DNA of 64,000 nt from contig JAKOGI010002183.1 in assembly GCA_029747015.1 (NCBI GenBank), positions 51,001 through 115,000 on the forward strand, read 5' to 3'. The position numbers and the translations under genes are program-made. The notes beneath the pieces were generated by a model. That model was not told the origin of the DNA, made no database searches, and saw nothing but the letters and a program-made list of their open reading frames with translations. Below, piece by piece: positions 21,540 through 33,894 of this stretch. How positions within the stretch are numbered: position 1 is the stretch's first letter; each line of letters begins with the position of its first letter. This DNA comes from Carnegiea gigantea. Lineage: Eukaryota > Streptophyta > Magnoliopsida > Caryophyllales > Cactaceae.

Positions 21540-24500
21540 CATTGTGATCCTAAAGGGCATAGATAAGGCCCTCTTTCCTCAAGTATTGTCTAAAAAGTGG
21601 GTAGTGGTTCCATTTTCTCAATCAACAAAAGGTCAACACTCGGGAAAACATAACCAAGGAATTCCTCTCATAATCCTACAGCATAGAGTTGAATATCACA
21701 CTCCATGAATTGGAATTATTGAAATCATGAGAAAAGGAAAGTTTCCCAAACTTTCTAGCCCGTTGGAGGGAAAATGCTTCCTAAGCTAGCGCGGAGATAA
21801 ATAACAATTCCTTATGATCATTAGAAATTTATGGCTAAATTATCACCAATATTTGTGGTTTCAACCTTTCAACACGTTCATACAACTACATAGTGCCAGG
21901 ATGTTGGTGGAAGAAGAAATACAAAATGGCTCAAAGAGTACCTATCAAGGGAATAAGAATGCCTTTTAAGGATAAAAAGGCTAGCATGACCTCTAATGTC
22001 AAAGTAGTAAATCAGGTCAATGCAGTAGAATCCTCAAAATCTTGCCACCACTATAGAGTCTTCATCCCACTCAAGAGGAAGCCCTCATAAGCCCTGAAAA
22101 GACATGAAAGCCAAGGGCTCATCAGGCCCATTAGGCCTACATCCGATGTATTAAACACAACGAGGGGTGACAGATATAACATTAATGCCTATTGCAACTA
22201 CCATCAAGGAAAATGGCATCTCACAAATCAATGCTTTGCATTAAAACATAAAAAATATAATAGATGATGGAGCTCTACCCATCCAAATATTGGAAAACCC
22301 AATAATCAAGCTAACCCATTAAGTTCTGTAGTTGCAGTTTTCACTGCGAAAGAAGAGATTCACCCACTTGTCCTTATTAGAGACAAAGTCAATGGAATTT
22401 TAGATGATGAATTAGAAAAGAGTTGGATAATTATCTTCATCCCTATTGAAACCACTTAGCTGAAATGGGATGATGAGGTCCAACATCTAACCTACAATGG
22501 TAGACAATATAAACCACCGCATTTGATTCAAAAAGGGGAACAATTGGATCCAATCATAAGACAAGAATCACAAGAGGACCATGTCCTCTCCATGTTTAAA
22601 AAAGAATGAGGCTAACATTCCGATATTGAAGCTTTTAGCTTCCTTGATTATCTGTCGAAAGGCCCTTCTAAAGGGCCTTCCAGGGATGGAAGTCCCTCTC
22701 TAGATTACCCCCAAAGAATTGGTCAGCTTCTCTACAATCGAAAAGTCCCCTTCAATGATAGGTTTTAATGATATAGACCTCATGCTCAAAAAGATAAAAC
22801 ACAACAAGGCTCTATATTTTATGATAACTTGCAAAAACAAGTTTATACCCATGCCCTTAGTGGAAAATGTGCCATCAGTTAACATATGCCTTTAAAGAAT
22901 GACAAAGAAATTAAGCATAACTAAGGCTGACATGACCCTTTTAACCTAAGATTTATGAGCCTATGATAGTGCTCATAACACATTTTTGGGGCTTATCATC
23001 CTTAAAATACAAATAGGAGGAATAGAAAGGAAGATACCTTTTGATATTCAAGCTACTTTCAACCTCTCACTTGGTCGCATGGCTGCATGACCAAAAGGTA
23101 CCCTCAACCGTTCATCAGCTGGCTAAGATGATAGTAAAAGGGGCTGTGTTAACTATATACTGATCTGATGATCACGATAAGGGTTAAAAAGAACGCTTTC
23201 ATCCTAGAGGTTGAGCATAATGATGATGGTATAGAGATTTATAAGCTTTATAGCCGAAGAATATGATGTCATTGACTCAGAGGAACATGTCCCACTTAAC
23301 TATAATGCATTCTTAAAGAAGAAGGTTAATGTCATAATAAGGCATATGGGCTACCTGCTTGAAACTAGGTTACGAAAAAGGTCAGTATTGCTCACTAGCT
23401 GAACCTATTAGCTCATTTTTATAGTGTAGCCTATGAGCTATTCCTTAACAACCTTATCTATAGACATGAGATGAGAAGCATAAAAGGCATCTACACGATA
23501 AGGGGATCTATTCATATGATATGCCCCCTTACCTTCTAACCTTAACGAAAATTTTATAGAGGAGGAAAAAGATGCACCATACTATGGATTCCATAAACCA
23601 AAGTACATCCCGCACATTAGGAAAGTCCTCCCATGATTTAAAGCCTTTTATGATTTCACTCTTCTAAAAGAAGAGGTCTAGATTGCTGAAAACACGCAAA
23701 TAAATATAGGCTTGGCCTACAAAGCCTACTAAAATAAGCTTGAATTCCTATATGGGGAAAAGAAAAGGAAGCATGAAGATAGGTACTAGCAATAATAATC
23801 TAATAGTTTGATCCTACAGAAATGATCACTGATGTCAATGAAGGCATATTGAAATAATGGGCACCACCCATAATAGGAAAAATTGGGTCAAGTTGATCAT
23901 TAAAAAGCTCAAGTTATTGTTGATTCTAATAAAACTTCAAATTTCAAGCCAAAATCCTTTTCTATGTGCATGGGATAGTCTCTCTCTTTAGTCAATTCAA
24001 TCTACCCTAAACCTATTGTACTCGTTTAAAATATCAATAAAATAGGTCTTTCTGGGCATTGTTCTTGTGATTGTACTAATGAAGAATTTATCCTCCCCAA
24101 TGCACTTAATGAATAAAGAATAAAATCATAATAAAATTGCTATTGTTAATAAAATAAAAATAATAAATATTGGAACTAATGAAGAACCGATGGAGCTCCA
24201 ATTGCGTTCATCCTTAAGTCTTCAAAAGGCAATACAATTCACTTACTTCCTGAAATAATTTAAGAATGTTTTTACATAGTCCTACAAAGATATGCTTGCG
24301 ATAGACCGACAAATCACCAAGGAAACAATCTAATTATATCCAAATGTGAAGCCTGTTAAGCAGAAACGTCATCGGATGAAACCTGAATGGGACTTAAAGA
24401 TAATAGTGAAAGTACATGAATGATTAGATGGTAGCCTACTAAGGGCATCCAACTATGATCTTGAATAGGTAGCCAATATCAATGCAGCACCTAAAAAAGA

Positions 24501-27270
24501 TGGGTGAGTGCATATGTGTGTGAACTTATGCGATTTAACTAAGAAAGATCATCGAGCAAACAATCTAATTACCTTGACTTGCTAGTAGACAACATGATGG
24601 GATATCACCTATTGTCATTCAAGGATAGTTATGCCCGGTATGACCAACTTAAAATGAAAGAAAAAGGCCTAGACAAAACTAATTTCATCAGACATGGGCA
24701 CTGCTTGTTATAATGTGATGCTTTTTTGCCAAATAAACATCAGGGCCATAAATCAAAGCACAGTCTAAACTTTACTACATGACATGATTCATGAAGAGGT
24801 GGAAGTATTAGACGTTACGATCATCAAATCAAAGAATCAGAAGGGCATGTCCTAGCTCCCAAGAAATTCTTCAAAAGACTATGAAAATAGAATATGCAGT
24901 GAAACTCATAGAAGTGTACCTTCGGGGTTATTTTGGAAAAGCTTTTAGGATGCATAATCATCTAAAGAAGGATCACAACTGATCCAACCAAGATTAAACG
25001 TATCATTGAAATCCTATATTCTACAACCAAAAGAAAAATCTAAGGTTTGAGCAATTTATTGGTTATTTCATTTCAAAGCTGACATGAGTTGTGAACCAAT
25101 CCTTAATAGATTGAGGAAGAACTCACATATAGAATGGGATGAGATTTGTCCAAAGGAATTTGACACAATAAAAGAATACCTGGAATACCAATTCCATAAC
25201 CACCAAAGGAGGATCTACTGTTCTTCCTTTATTTAACAACAATAAAAACTGCATTGGGTATGATGCTAGCGAAAGAAAATGAAGGAAAAGAAAACGTTAT
25301 ACATTACTTCAATAAGAAATTCCTTGATTTCAAAGTTCGGCACACTCAGATCAAGAAGACATGCCTGGCGCTTGTGTGCACGATCAAAAAGTTGAGGCAC
25401 TACATGCTCAACAACAATGTCAAGGTTGTAGCCAAAGTGGATCCATTAAAACATCTTATGCCTCAACCTATTCCACATGGGAGGATTTCATGGTGCATAG
25501 CTCTGCTCTTGGAATTCCACTTGGAGTTCCAATCACAAAAATTCTTAAAAGGAAAAGCAATTCTGGATTTATTTACCGGCCTTTCCATAAGCCAAGAGAA
25601 AGAAATTTGCGACCTTCCCGATAAAGATATCCTATTAGTTGAAGATGAAACCTTTTAAATGTATTTCAATGACGCATTTAACCATAAGGGTTACAGGGAT
25701 GGCATCATAATAGTATCACCATGGGAGTTGTATGTCTCAATCTCTACAGAGTTAGACTTTAAGGTAACAAATGGCACGATCGAGTATGAAGCTTGAATTA
25801 TAGTAATGCAAGCTGCTTGAGCTTGATTATAAATCAGACCACTAGACGATAAAAATTGAAAAATGAGAATACTTATAGAGAAAGTCCATCTCAATTTGAT
25901 GAGTTAATGTTCACTTACTTCCTAACGGACGAAACCAAGTCACATAAGAAATTTGGCAAAAATAGCATCCATAATGGTGATACCAGGTGAAGAATCTGAG
26001 ATGAATAACTCAAATGACAAAAGAGGTGAACCAGCTTATTACGTAGAAGATACAAAAGCATCCCCGTGGTATAAAAATAATTGAATTACCACTAGAAAGG
26101 TAAGTATCTCCCTGATTCCTCAAAATGAGCCAAAAGAGCACTCCATCGGCTTACCTTCATAATTTATGGATGATAACAACATACTTAACAAGAAGGAAAT
26201 TTATGGTGTTGACTTGCGATGTGTAAACACAAAGGAAGCAAAGCACCTTGTAGAGGAAATCCTTGCGAGTGACTGCGAAACCTACATGAACGCACATATG
26301 TTGTATAAGAAATTACAAAGATAGGGATATTACTACACCATAATGGGGTGGGACTGTTTTCAGTTTGTTCAAAAGTGTGAAAATCTCAAAAGTATACCGT
26401 AATCAAGTACATGCCTTCTTCGCAACTATACACAATCGCTTCACCTTAGCCATTCTCCACTTGGAGAATTGACATCATAGGCAAGATTACACCTAAGAGA
26501 ACCAACAACATGAGTGCATTCTTGTTGCCATTGATTATTTCACCAAGTGGGTGAAAGCACCATCATATGCTTCCCTTATCACTAAGCGTGTTCCATGCTT
26601 CATAATAACCAACATCATTTGTCATTACGAAGTGTCATATAAACTAACAAGTGATACAACATACAACACAGACAATCCACTACCTACAGGCCACAAATAA
26701 ATGAAACCAAAACAGCAGCCAATGAAAAAAATCAAAAAAAATCTTATAAAGATTAACCCAATAAAGTCATATTGACTTTTTAGGGATACTGAACAACTAT
26801 GAGGTTGTCTATAAGGACAACACTACTCTATCTTATGGATGGAAAGGAAACAATACTCCCAGTGGAAATGAGAATTCTATCATTCAGGTTGTCCTTTTAG
26901 GACAAGTGCTTGAAATTGATTAGAGATAGGCCAACATGAACAATTAGCAAGCATTGATGAAAAAAGATGGTAGCCCTTGGATTATATATGAAAGTACTAG
27001 CAAAGAATGGAAAGGGCCTTAACTTAAAAGTGCTTCCTCGAGATATGAGGTAGAGAATGTAGCTGTAAAGGTTTTGGGGTACCTTTCATAAACCCACGAG
27101 GGAAATTTAGACCTTGTTAGACTAATCCCTACTATGCAAAGGAGATAACATTGGGAGAGGTTGTAAAACTAATGGATATTAAGGGGTGTAAAATTTTAGA
27201 ATCAAACACATTAGACTAATTGAACAAGTTCTACTTCTGAAGAAGTTAAAGGAATAGAGTCAACTAGCAA
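21540..27270 (+). pseudogene. Plus-strand Tat gag-pol relic
   Basis: In order. Gag tail near 21733-21786 has 'ESFPNFLARWREN'. A C-x2-H-x4-H-x4-C knuckle at 22193-22234 reads 'CNYHQGKWHLTNQC', a spacing used by Tat elements. The protease region near 22970-23110 has 'IQIGGIERKIPFDIQATF' and 'NLSLGR'. RT near 24260-24600 has 'VKPVKQKRHRMKPEW', 'PKKDG' and 'MCVNLCDLTKK'. RNase H at 25250-25600 is the longest intact stretch (25254-25658), with 'YFNKKFLDFKVRHTQIKKTC' and 'GRISWCIALLLEFHLEFQ'. The second RNase H at about 25610-25900 has 'DKDILLVEDE' and 'FNHKGY'. The integrase core near 26460-26570 has 'WRIDIIGKITPKRTNN'. The integrase C-terminal part near 27070-27260 has the 'DPRGKF' family region. 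Stops every few dozen codons show long decay. Confidence 0.8.
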
Positions 27271-27959
27271 GCGACGTTAAAAAAAATGTTGTTGGGGCCC
27301 AACAACATCTGTAACCTGCCGATAGGTCTTAGTAGTGCCTAATAAACTACAATTCTTTAAAAAACAAAAATAAAAATTGAGAGTTCTTGCATGTAAAAAA
27401 AAAGCTAAATCATGACTCATTAACCATGCTTAGGGTCAATCCAATCCAATATTAAAAGTAACCAAGAGAAAAAGAAAATTGATTCAAGGATAGCAATAAA
27501 AAAAATTATGAGCAATAGTTTCTTTGAGTTTCCAAAGGATAAATAGAAAAGCATAATCGTTCCAAATATGCCAAAACTCAAGGGCTTGTTTCATTCAAAA
27601 AGAGCTAAAGGAAAGGTTAGTCTTCCTTATCTTTAGGAGGACCTACGTGACTTTTCAGCATCCTTCTTCTTCTGCACCATACTCATCAGGCGAGTGACTT
27701 GTTTCTTTTGGTGCTCTTGCTTCTTTTTGTCTCTCCTAACTGCATGACTATTTACACAATCCAGGTAAGCCTTATTTACCTCTTCAGTGGCTTACTTCCT
27801 AGGCATGAAAGCCAAAAGGCTTGTTCCTACATAGCCTTGTATGATAGGATGGCCACGAGAGAAAGATAGAGGAGTGGAGGAGTGATGTTATCAAAATGGG
27901 GTGCCTTCTATCTTTACCCAAATTGACAAATAATATGGGCTGGGAAGATCAAAGCCATG

Positions 27960-29043
27960 TCCTTAACACGAAGAAGGGACATATATTTCATCCCATTCCA
28001 AGTAAACCTCGACGACCTAGTCTTCTATCAAGGAGTGATCTATAAGATCTCAGAGCTCTTAAGAAATCGCTCCACTCCTACACATCCCACAAGACCTAGG
28101 TGGGATCCTAGACAAGGGTACGGATCAAGTAAATTACAGTGGTGTATATGCTTGCTTTGACGGAGGCCACTGCATGCTCCAAGCTCTCCATGAGTTATGT
28201 ATATGCAAATTGAAATTGTGCGGAAATGTAATAAGAGGAAAGAAATAAAAGGAAAGAGTAAAGTGAGTGTAGTACCTGAAGAAAAAGGGGAACTTTTTGA
28301 ATATTATTTAGACCCAGGACGGTTTTAGCCAGCATCATGGGAATTGGGGACTTTTTGAATAATAGTTGCCCGACAACACTAGCTAGGCATATTAAGCCCT
28401 TTTTATAAAAGAGAAACTGGTGTAACAAGCAAAAAATTTAGGCTTATGTACTAAGCCTCAACACTAAAATTCTCGCCTTGGGTGTCCCTGCATGAAAGGA
28501 CTCACCACCTAGGTGTGATTACTGCTCCTGCATAAGTGACCCTTTTGACTACTTCAAGTGACAAATTAAAGAGGGGTTGCAATGTCTTCTACGTAAGAAT
28601 CCTTCAGTTAAGGGACAATGGGTTGTCCCTTATCTTTGGGGAATTCTAAGATGGCCTCAAACACCTTAACCATTAGACATATATCCCCTGTTGGGAAGTG
28701 AAAGACATGAAATTATTGAACCATTCACATTGTGACGCTCTTAACAACCATCATCTACTCTCATTTGTCTGAGAAAAAAGGGAGTTTAGGCCGTAAGATT
28801 CTAGCATTCTAACATAATCCTTACGCAAGTTTTGGTTCCCAGAGTAAAAAAGGGCATCAACTGAAGCCATGACGAATTAGAGTGCAAGCTTAAACATGTT
28901 TGGTGCTCTACGAAGCTAGGAAACAATATAGAAATTGTCATTAACTGCTTAAAATTTATGGGGTAATGAATGAGAAATGCAGAGTAACCCAGTGACATAA
29001 ATTTCTTTGCCATTGCGGACCAATAAACTGATTTAGGTGCCAA
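27960..29043 (-). pseudogene. ORF-X relic, antisense to the plus-strand Tat pol
   Basis: The minus strand reads 'MAPKSVYWSAMAKKFMSLGY' from 29043, then 'YPINFKQLMTISILFPSFVE', 'SLHSNSSWL' and, after several stops (mostly TAG), 'FHFPTGDICLMVKVFEAILE' and 'PMMLAKTVLGLNN' near 28300. It converges on the integrase relic. It is the counterpart of 9616-10863 beside the other Tat copy, so the ORF belonged to the element and is not a chance reading. A Lys-rich stretch around 27650-27760 ('RDKKKQEHQKKQVTRLMSM', minus) may be its C-terminal part. I do not recognise the protein. The 'GDICL...EAIL' block loosely recalls PMD-type proteins. Confidence 0.55.
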
Positions 29044-29699
29044 CTACTGCCACTGAGACCTAAATTATGCCGCTAGGCCTCAAATCATGTCGCTACATCA
29101 ACAGATCCCTTGATGATGCAATCCACTTTTCTCTTTCCTTCAAGCTACTGTATTTCGAGATATTCACTTCCTAAATCTGACTTGCCACCAAATTTTCTAA
29201 AGGATTTTATCCAATTAATGAAACTTTTTTTTTCCAAGCAATAAAAATCTATTTTCACCCTTTCCTTTTCTTTGTTTATTCATTTTCTTTTATTTCCCTC
29301 AAAAAAATTCCGACATCCAAACAACTAGGAGGTAGAGAAGGTCTATCGAATGCATTTTTACTTTTTTCAAATTTTAAAATTTTCCTTTTCTTCTTTATTA
29401 GCTTTTTTCTCGTGTAATTTTTTTAAAAAAATATTTTGGATTCTCTTGTAGGTCCACCCGACCATACACCTATTACTAACTTACCAACATCGAGCAAAAT
29501 TCTAATAATAAGTGCAAACACTTAAAGCATTAATGGTCCAACATTGAGCTTAATCAACAAAATATTAAAGATCAATGAGCTAAACAAAAAATTATCCAAA
29601 AAAGGAGGTAAGGGCACAATTATCCAAAATGTTCAAATATGATATCCTTAAAAAAAAGGGAGGGGCATTTCGCTGCTAATCTTGTCCTCATTTTTCAGA

Positions 29700-30063
29700 G
29701 CTCTTTTATAATTTTAACACCGAGCACTATATGAAGTAGGCAATGTCAAAGTGGTTTTTCACATCTATTAGATCATACCTTTATACTCAAATCAATTCTC
29801 ATGGTTTGCAGCCATGCAGTCATTTTCTTTAATCCCCATTTGGGAACGTCGAGAATCACAATCCTATAGGGGAAAAAAAAAATTCCTCTTCTTGAAAATA
29901 AAATCTTATATCCCTGCAGTTTAAAGGACTTGGTTGAAAAAAGAAGTTGGATATTTTCTGTAGAATTGTAGGTTTGTACACTTCCTTTGAAGTTGGGATT
30001 GTGACTCTATAAAATTAAAGCACCATTCTATCCTACCATATTTCATGACAAAGCCACCATTAT
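29700..30063 (-). repeat. Inverted LTR-like piece between ORF-X and the 3' LTR
   Basis: The reverse complement starts TCATGAAATATGGTAGGATA and follows 1-330 and 30303-30640 through several shared blocks, such as CAAGAAGAGGAA and AAGGTATGATCTAATAGATG. It lies 240 bp from the direct copy at 30303 and points towards ORF-X, so it is placed like a promoter of that ORF. Being LTR-derived is inference from similarity. Its inner end is approximate. Confidence 0.5.
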
Positions 30064-30302
30064 CAGAAACATAATGTAATGTAGACCTCGTAAACGGCAA
30101 GTTGGGGGGAAAAAAGCTAGTCAAGCCTCGAGGAGCCCCGACGACCCAAGACCCCCCCAACGAACCACAGGAACTATTAGTCTCCACGAACTGGTAGGTC
30201 CAAGGGTGTTAGACTGGAGCTCCCTAAGGCTCAACTAGTTTTCCTTTACAGTCCGTCCTTTTTCGAGGGTGCATTAGATTAGCTTCTCAAAGTAGGGGTC
30301 CT

Positions 30303-31020
30303 GTGATAAAATGTGGTAGGATGGAATGGTACTTTTAATTTGTGAAGAGTTGCCATCATGTTTTCATAGGAAATATAGAAGCCCATAATTAGATAGAAAA
30401 TATCCAATTCTCTATTTCAACCAAATCGCAAATTGTAGGGACAATTAAGGGACATAAGATTTGATTTTCAAGAAGAGGAAGAGTTTTTTTTCTATAGGAT
30501 TTTAATTCCTAAGCTTCTCTGATGAGAATCATAAAATGACTCTATGACTATGAACCTTGAGAACGGATTTGAGGTAAAGGTAAAACTTAATGGATGGTGA
30601 AAATCATCATTAGACACTCGCTTTAATATATAGCGGTCTCTAGTAGACATGAATTTATTAAAACTTTATTTTTTGATTCCATGGAAAAAGGTGTTGTTTA
30701 TGATTTTGCCTTGACGAGGCATCTAATTAGAAAAGAATTTTTAGTTTCTACTCATAAGCAAATTATTCTAAAAGAATTTAAATATATAATAAAGCAATAA
30801 ATTTTATGGTCAGTTTGTTATTAACATATTTTTATTTTGCGAGCCAAATACTAAGCATTAAGCACACAGTCATGGAGGATCAAATAAGAACATCATAAAG
30901 ATTACCAAAATTAACAAAAGTGATCAAATAAATTATTCCCTTTGGTTTTTAGCCATCAAGACCAATATTGATCTGAGTAGAGTGCCAAAACAATGGTTCT
31001 TGGTTTCCTTCCTCCTAGAT
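30303..31020 (+). repeat. 3' LTR-like segment of the plus-strand Tat relic
   Basis: It starts TGTGATAAAATGTGGTAGG after a short purine-rich stretch (CAAAGTAGGGG) and aligns with 1-660 in direct orientation, for example CATGGAGGATCAAATAAGAA near 30871. Beyond about 31020 the match fades, so the LTR end is not located. It may run to about 31.56 kb. Confidence 0.5.
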
Positions 31021-32012
31021 GCATTAGGGTAGGATGAAGCTAGTCCTTTTTTAAAATACGAGTGCTCTTTTAAAGGTTTTTGAGCATAGGATTTGGTAGG
31101 GTTTTTGTCATTGCTAAGTTTTAAGAATTCTTTATGAGGGAATAGTAGAATAGAGTTTGGGTAGAAAGATAAGAAATGTGTTTGAGGATAGAAAGAAGTA
31201 TAATTTGGTGAGGTAGTACAATTTTCCTCCTGCTAAAAATAAAGGGTGCATGCTTCTATTTATAGTGCTAGAAAGCTGATCATGCTAAGCAAAAAACAAG
31301 TCAAGAATAATAAGCAAATGAAATTATCCATCAAAATTTTATAAAATGGGTTGAAGCAAATTGATTAGCATGAAATCAGCGAATCATTCCCAAAATTGGT
31401 TAACTTCAACAATCAATCAAAAAATCATATGGGAATTTAGAAGTGGGTTGTGAGGTAGGGCTCCGTGTCATGCATTGGGGCCCAACGATAGCCACTAGGT
31501 GGTACAAAACTTGTTGTTGGGTGCTAACAATAGTGATGATCCTGCCACTAGTCCCCTAGTTTCTATCTCACTCACTTATAATCGAAATCTTCAGTTCAAG
31601 GCCCCATGCAAGTAAATCGTACAAACGCGAGCTTTTTATTCTTTTCTAATTCTTTTCGAAACTTTTGGGTTTTAAATACTTTTAGAACTTTTTTGATTTT
31701 TTTGGTGCATCAAGAAAACATTTTATTTGTAGACTGATCATTAAGAGTCCAAGTATAACATTGTCTAACCCTTAGCAGGTTAGGTAATTATCACCATTAG
31801 ACGACAATGCACTGGAAATGCAATCATGTGGCCAGTCTAGAATCCGGCGTGCACCAATTTGGTGCTTGCAATATTGGAAATAGAATATGTTAAATCATCA
31901 ATATATTACCTTGTCCTTGAACATATTTTGTGCATTTGACTTTCTACAATCACTAATGAAACTCATTAACACCAGATAGAACTTTTTCCCACAATGCGTA
32001 AATCAAGGTTAA
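31021..32012. other. Unassigned; possible LTR remainder
   Basis: No reading frame or RNA gene is supported. The first 540 bases could be the diverged rest of the Tat 3' LTR (an ATTTATAG box near 31257 and a GC-rich patch near 31450-31550). The rest shows nothing I recognise. Confidence 0.25.
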
Positions 32013-32532
32013 AGGTATGTTCTTTTTCGCACTGAGATGCAGCTGTAAGAAAATTTAATGAGCTGTAAGAAGTTGTAAGAAGTTGTAAATAGATATAAGA
32101 AGTTGTAAGAATCTATATGAAGCTACAAAGATAGATACTAGGAGTTGTTAAATTATTTAAAAAATAGTTAGTATAATTTTTAGAGATGTATGCATAATTG
32201 TTGGTCTTCCATGTATGAATTATGAAAAAAAAAAAATTATTTCACAGAAGTAGATTACATGTATCAGTGATATTTTTGAAATAAATTTTACAGCATCACT
32301 AAACAAACTATAATTTAACATTATAGAAAAAATGTTATTTTTTCACAATTATCATTTTGGATGTTAAAAAATAAATTTAAAATGACACAACTAATGGAAA
32401 TAAACATTTAAACAAGTCAATTAAATAACAATGAAATAAATTCAAGCCGACAAATATGGATAGCCAAATATGTTCCACCCTCGAGGTGGTTTTTTTTCGT
32501 ATTAACATTGGTTTCATCTCCCTATAAGCAAA
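32013..32532. repeat. Left half of a 1 kb DNA-transposon-like repeat
   Basis: Rich in GTAAGAAGTTGTAAG words. It aligns as reverse complement with about 51700-52110 (for example GTTTCATCTCCCTATAAGCAAA near 32511) and with the equivalent part of the second duplication copy. The sequence is cut at 32532 by element A and resumes at 39582. Confidence 0.65.
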
Positions 32533-33853
32533 TGGTGAATGTCATATTTGCAAAGAATTTTATGAGTGATTGGGAGTCATTTTAGAGGATTAATATGCTA
32601 ATTGTATGATCTATGCCCTTTTTTCTACTATTATGCTTTGTTTCGCTTGTTTTGAGAGTCCTTGCAGGTACTAACTTTATGAGTCAAGTTATGTGAGTAG
32701 AATGAATATTTTTGAGGCCTTGTAGACTAAAGAAGATAGCAAAAGAGGCCCTAAAACACCTAATAAGAGTCAAACCATGGCCAGCACCACGGTTCAGAAG
32801 GTTCTAGGAAGAAGTAGTAGAAGGAGCACGTGAGAACCACCGAGGTAGTGGGTACCACGGCCTATTCATGGTGGGGCCCACAAACTAGGCGTGGCGACCC
32901 CTATTCTACTGAGCCTGCTAGCTTTCTTTGCGACTTTTTGTCTTCCACACGTTTAGCAGTTTTGTAGTCTTGATTTCGGCCCATAAAAGCTTCATTTTAT
33001 TGCTTTCATGCTCTATCTGCATTATCCCATTCCATTCTTCCATAATCCATTATACAGATTAGGACTTAGATTAGATTAGAGGAAGAGAGAGTGAATTCAA
33101 GAGAAGATTTGCAAGGATTTTATCCTGGGTTTGCAACGATGATTCAAGCGCGATCTTAGCTGAGCATTTCTTTTCTCTTCTCTTCTCTTCTCTTTTCACA
33201 TTTTAGGATTTATGTTTTGCAATTTTGATTATGATTTTGTTGATTTGATTTTGTATTTTTGCAAATGATAGTTAATTTTTCGATTTGTTGTTCATCTCTT
33301 TGAATATTTTGGAACTGTCGGATTGTTGTATCGAATCTTAGATGTTTATTATCTTATGAGGAACTTAATCACTTTCTTGCATGTTTTGGGTATTGGATAC
33401 AGAATAGAAACGTGAAATTCAATACTAGAACCATAGGATTTGACTTGATTGTGTGGACTCTTGAGAAAGTCACACCAATTGAGAAACTATGAACTTGATA
33501 ATCGTATGCTTAATGAATCTAACCAAATCAATAGCCCTTGAGAAATGATAATTGGTTAGATTTAGGTATTTTACTTCTCCTTGAAAGAGGGTTATGAGAC
33601 TTCAATTGTCGGTTTTAAAACAACCAATTAAGAAAGAAGTGCTTGATTGGTGTGTGATTGGGAAGTTGCTGAATTTGCTTAATTCTATGATTATTTATTC
33701 GTTAGATTAGATAATTGAATAGTTTAATTACAAATCTAAAATCTAGATTTGTTTTGCCTATCTTAAGGGGATAAAGTCTAGTAGATCAACGTAGTTCTTG
33801 TTGGAGATGACCTTGATTTGCTGCACCACCACCGTGCGCTTGCGGCTCTATCA
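32533..33853 (+). repeat. 5' LTR of element A
   Basis: Starts TGGTGAATGTCATATTTGC and ends GGCTCTATCA. It aligns along its whole length with 38270-39581, including TACTATTATGCTTTG, GCCAGCACCACGGTT-type words and a TCTTTTCTCTTCTC pyrimidine run near 33167-33205. It contains a GC-rich patch near 32780-32910, as in the element B LTR. Confidence 0.85.
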
Positions 33854-33855
33854 GG

Positions 33856-33872
33856 TGCTGGAATTGGAATTG
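33856..33872 (+). promoter_or_regulatory. Decayed primer-binding site of element A
   Basis: TGCTGGAATTGGAATTG lies 2 bp after the LTR. Aligned to the Asp-tRNA-type site it differs mostly by C-to-T and G-to-A changes. Its position supports the call more than its sequence does. Confidence 0.45.
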
Positions 33873-33894
33873 AAAAAAAATAAGGAAAAAAACA

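Larger units (their letters stand above)
14170..31020 (+). mobile_element. Plus-strand Tat-type Ty3/Gypsy relic (interrupted by element B)
   Basis: It contains gag, protease, RT, RNase H, second RNase H and integrase relics in Gypsy order, then a 3' region with antisense ORF-X, an inverted LTR-like piece and an LTR-like segment. After removal of element B and one copy of its ATTAA target duplication, the reading frame at 14.6 kb runs on into 21.5 kb, so 14170-14641 belongs to the same element. The 5' LTR may be the segment at 1-838. If so, the minus-strand Tat relic and copia-1 sit between it and gag. Alternatively the 5' end is lost. Confidence 0.6.
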
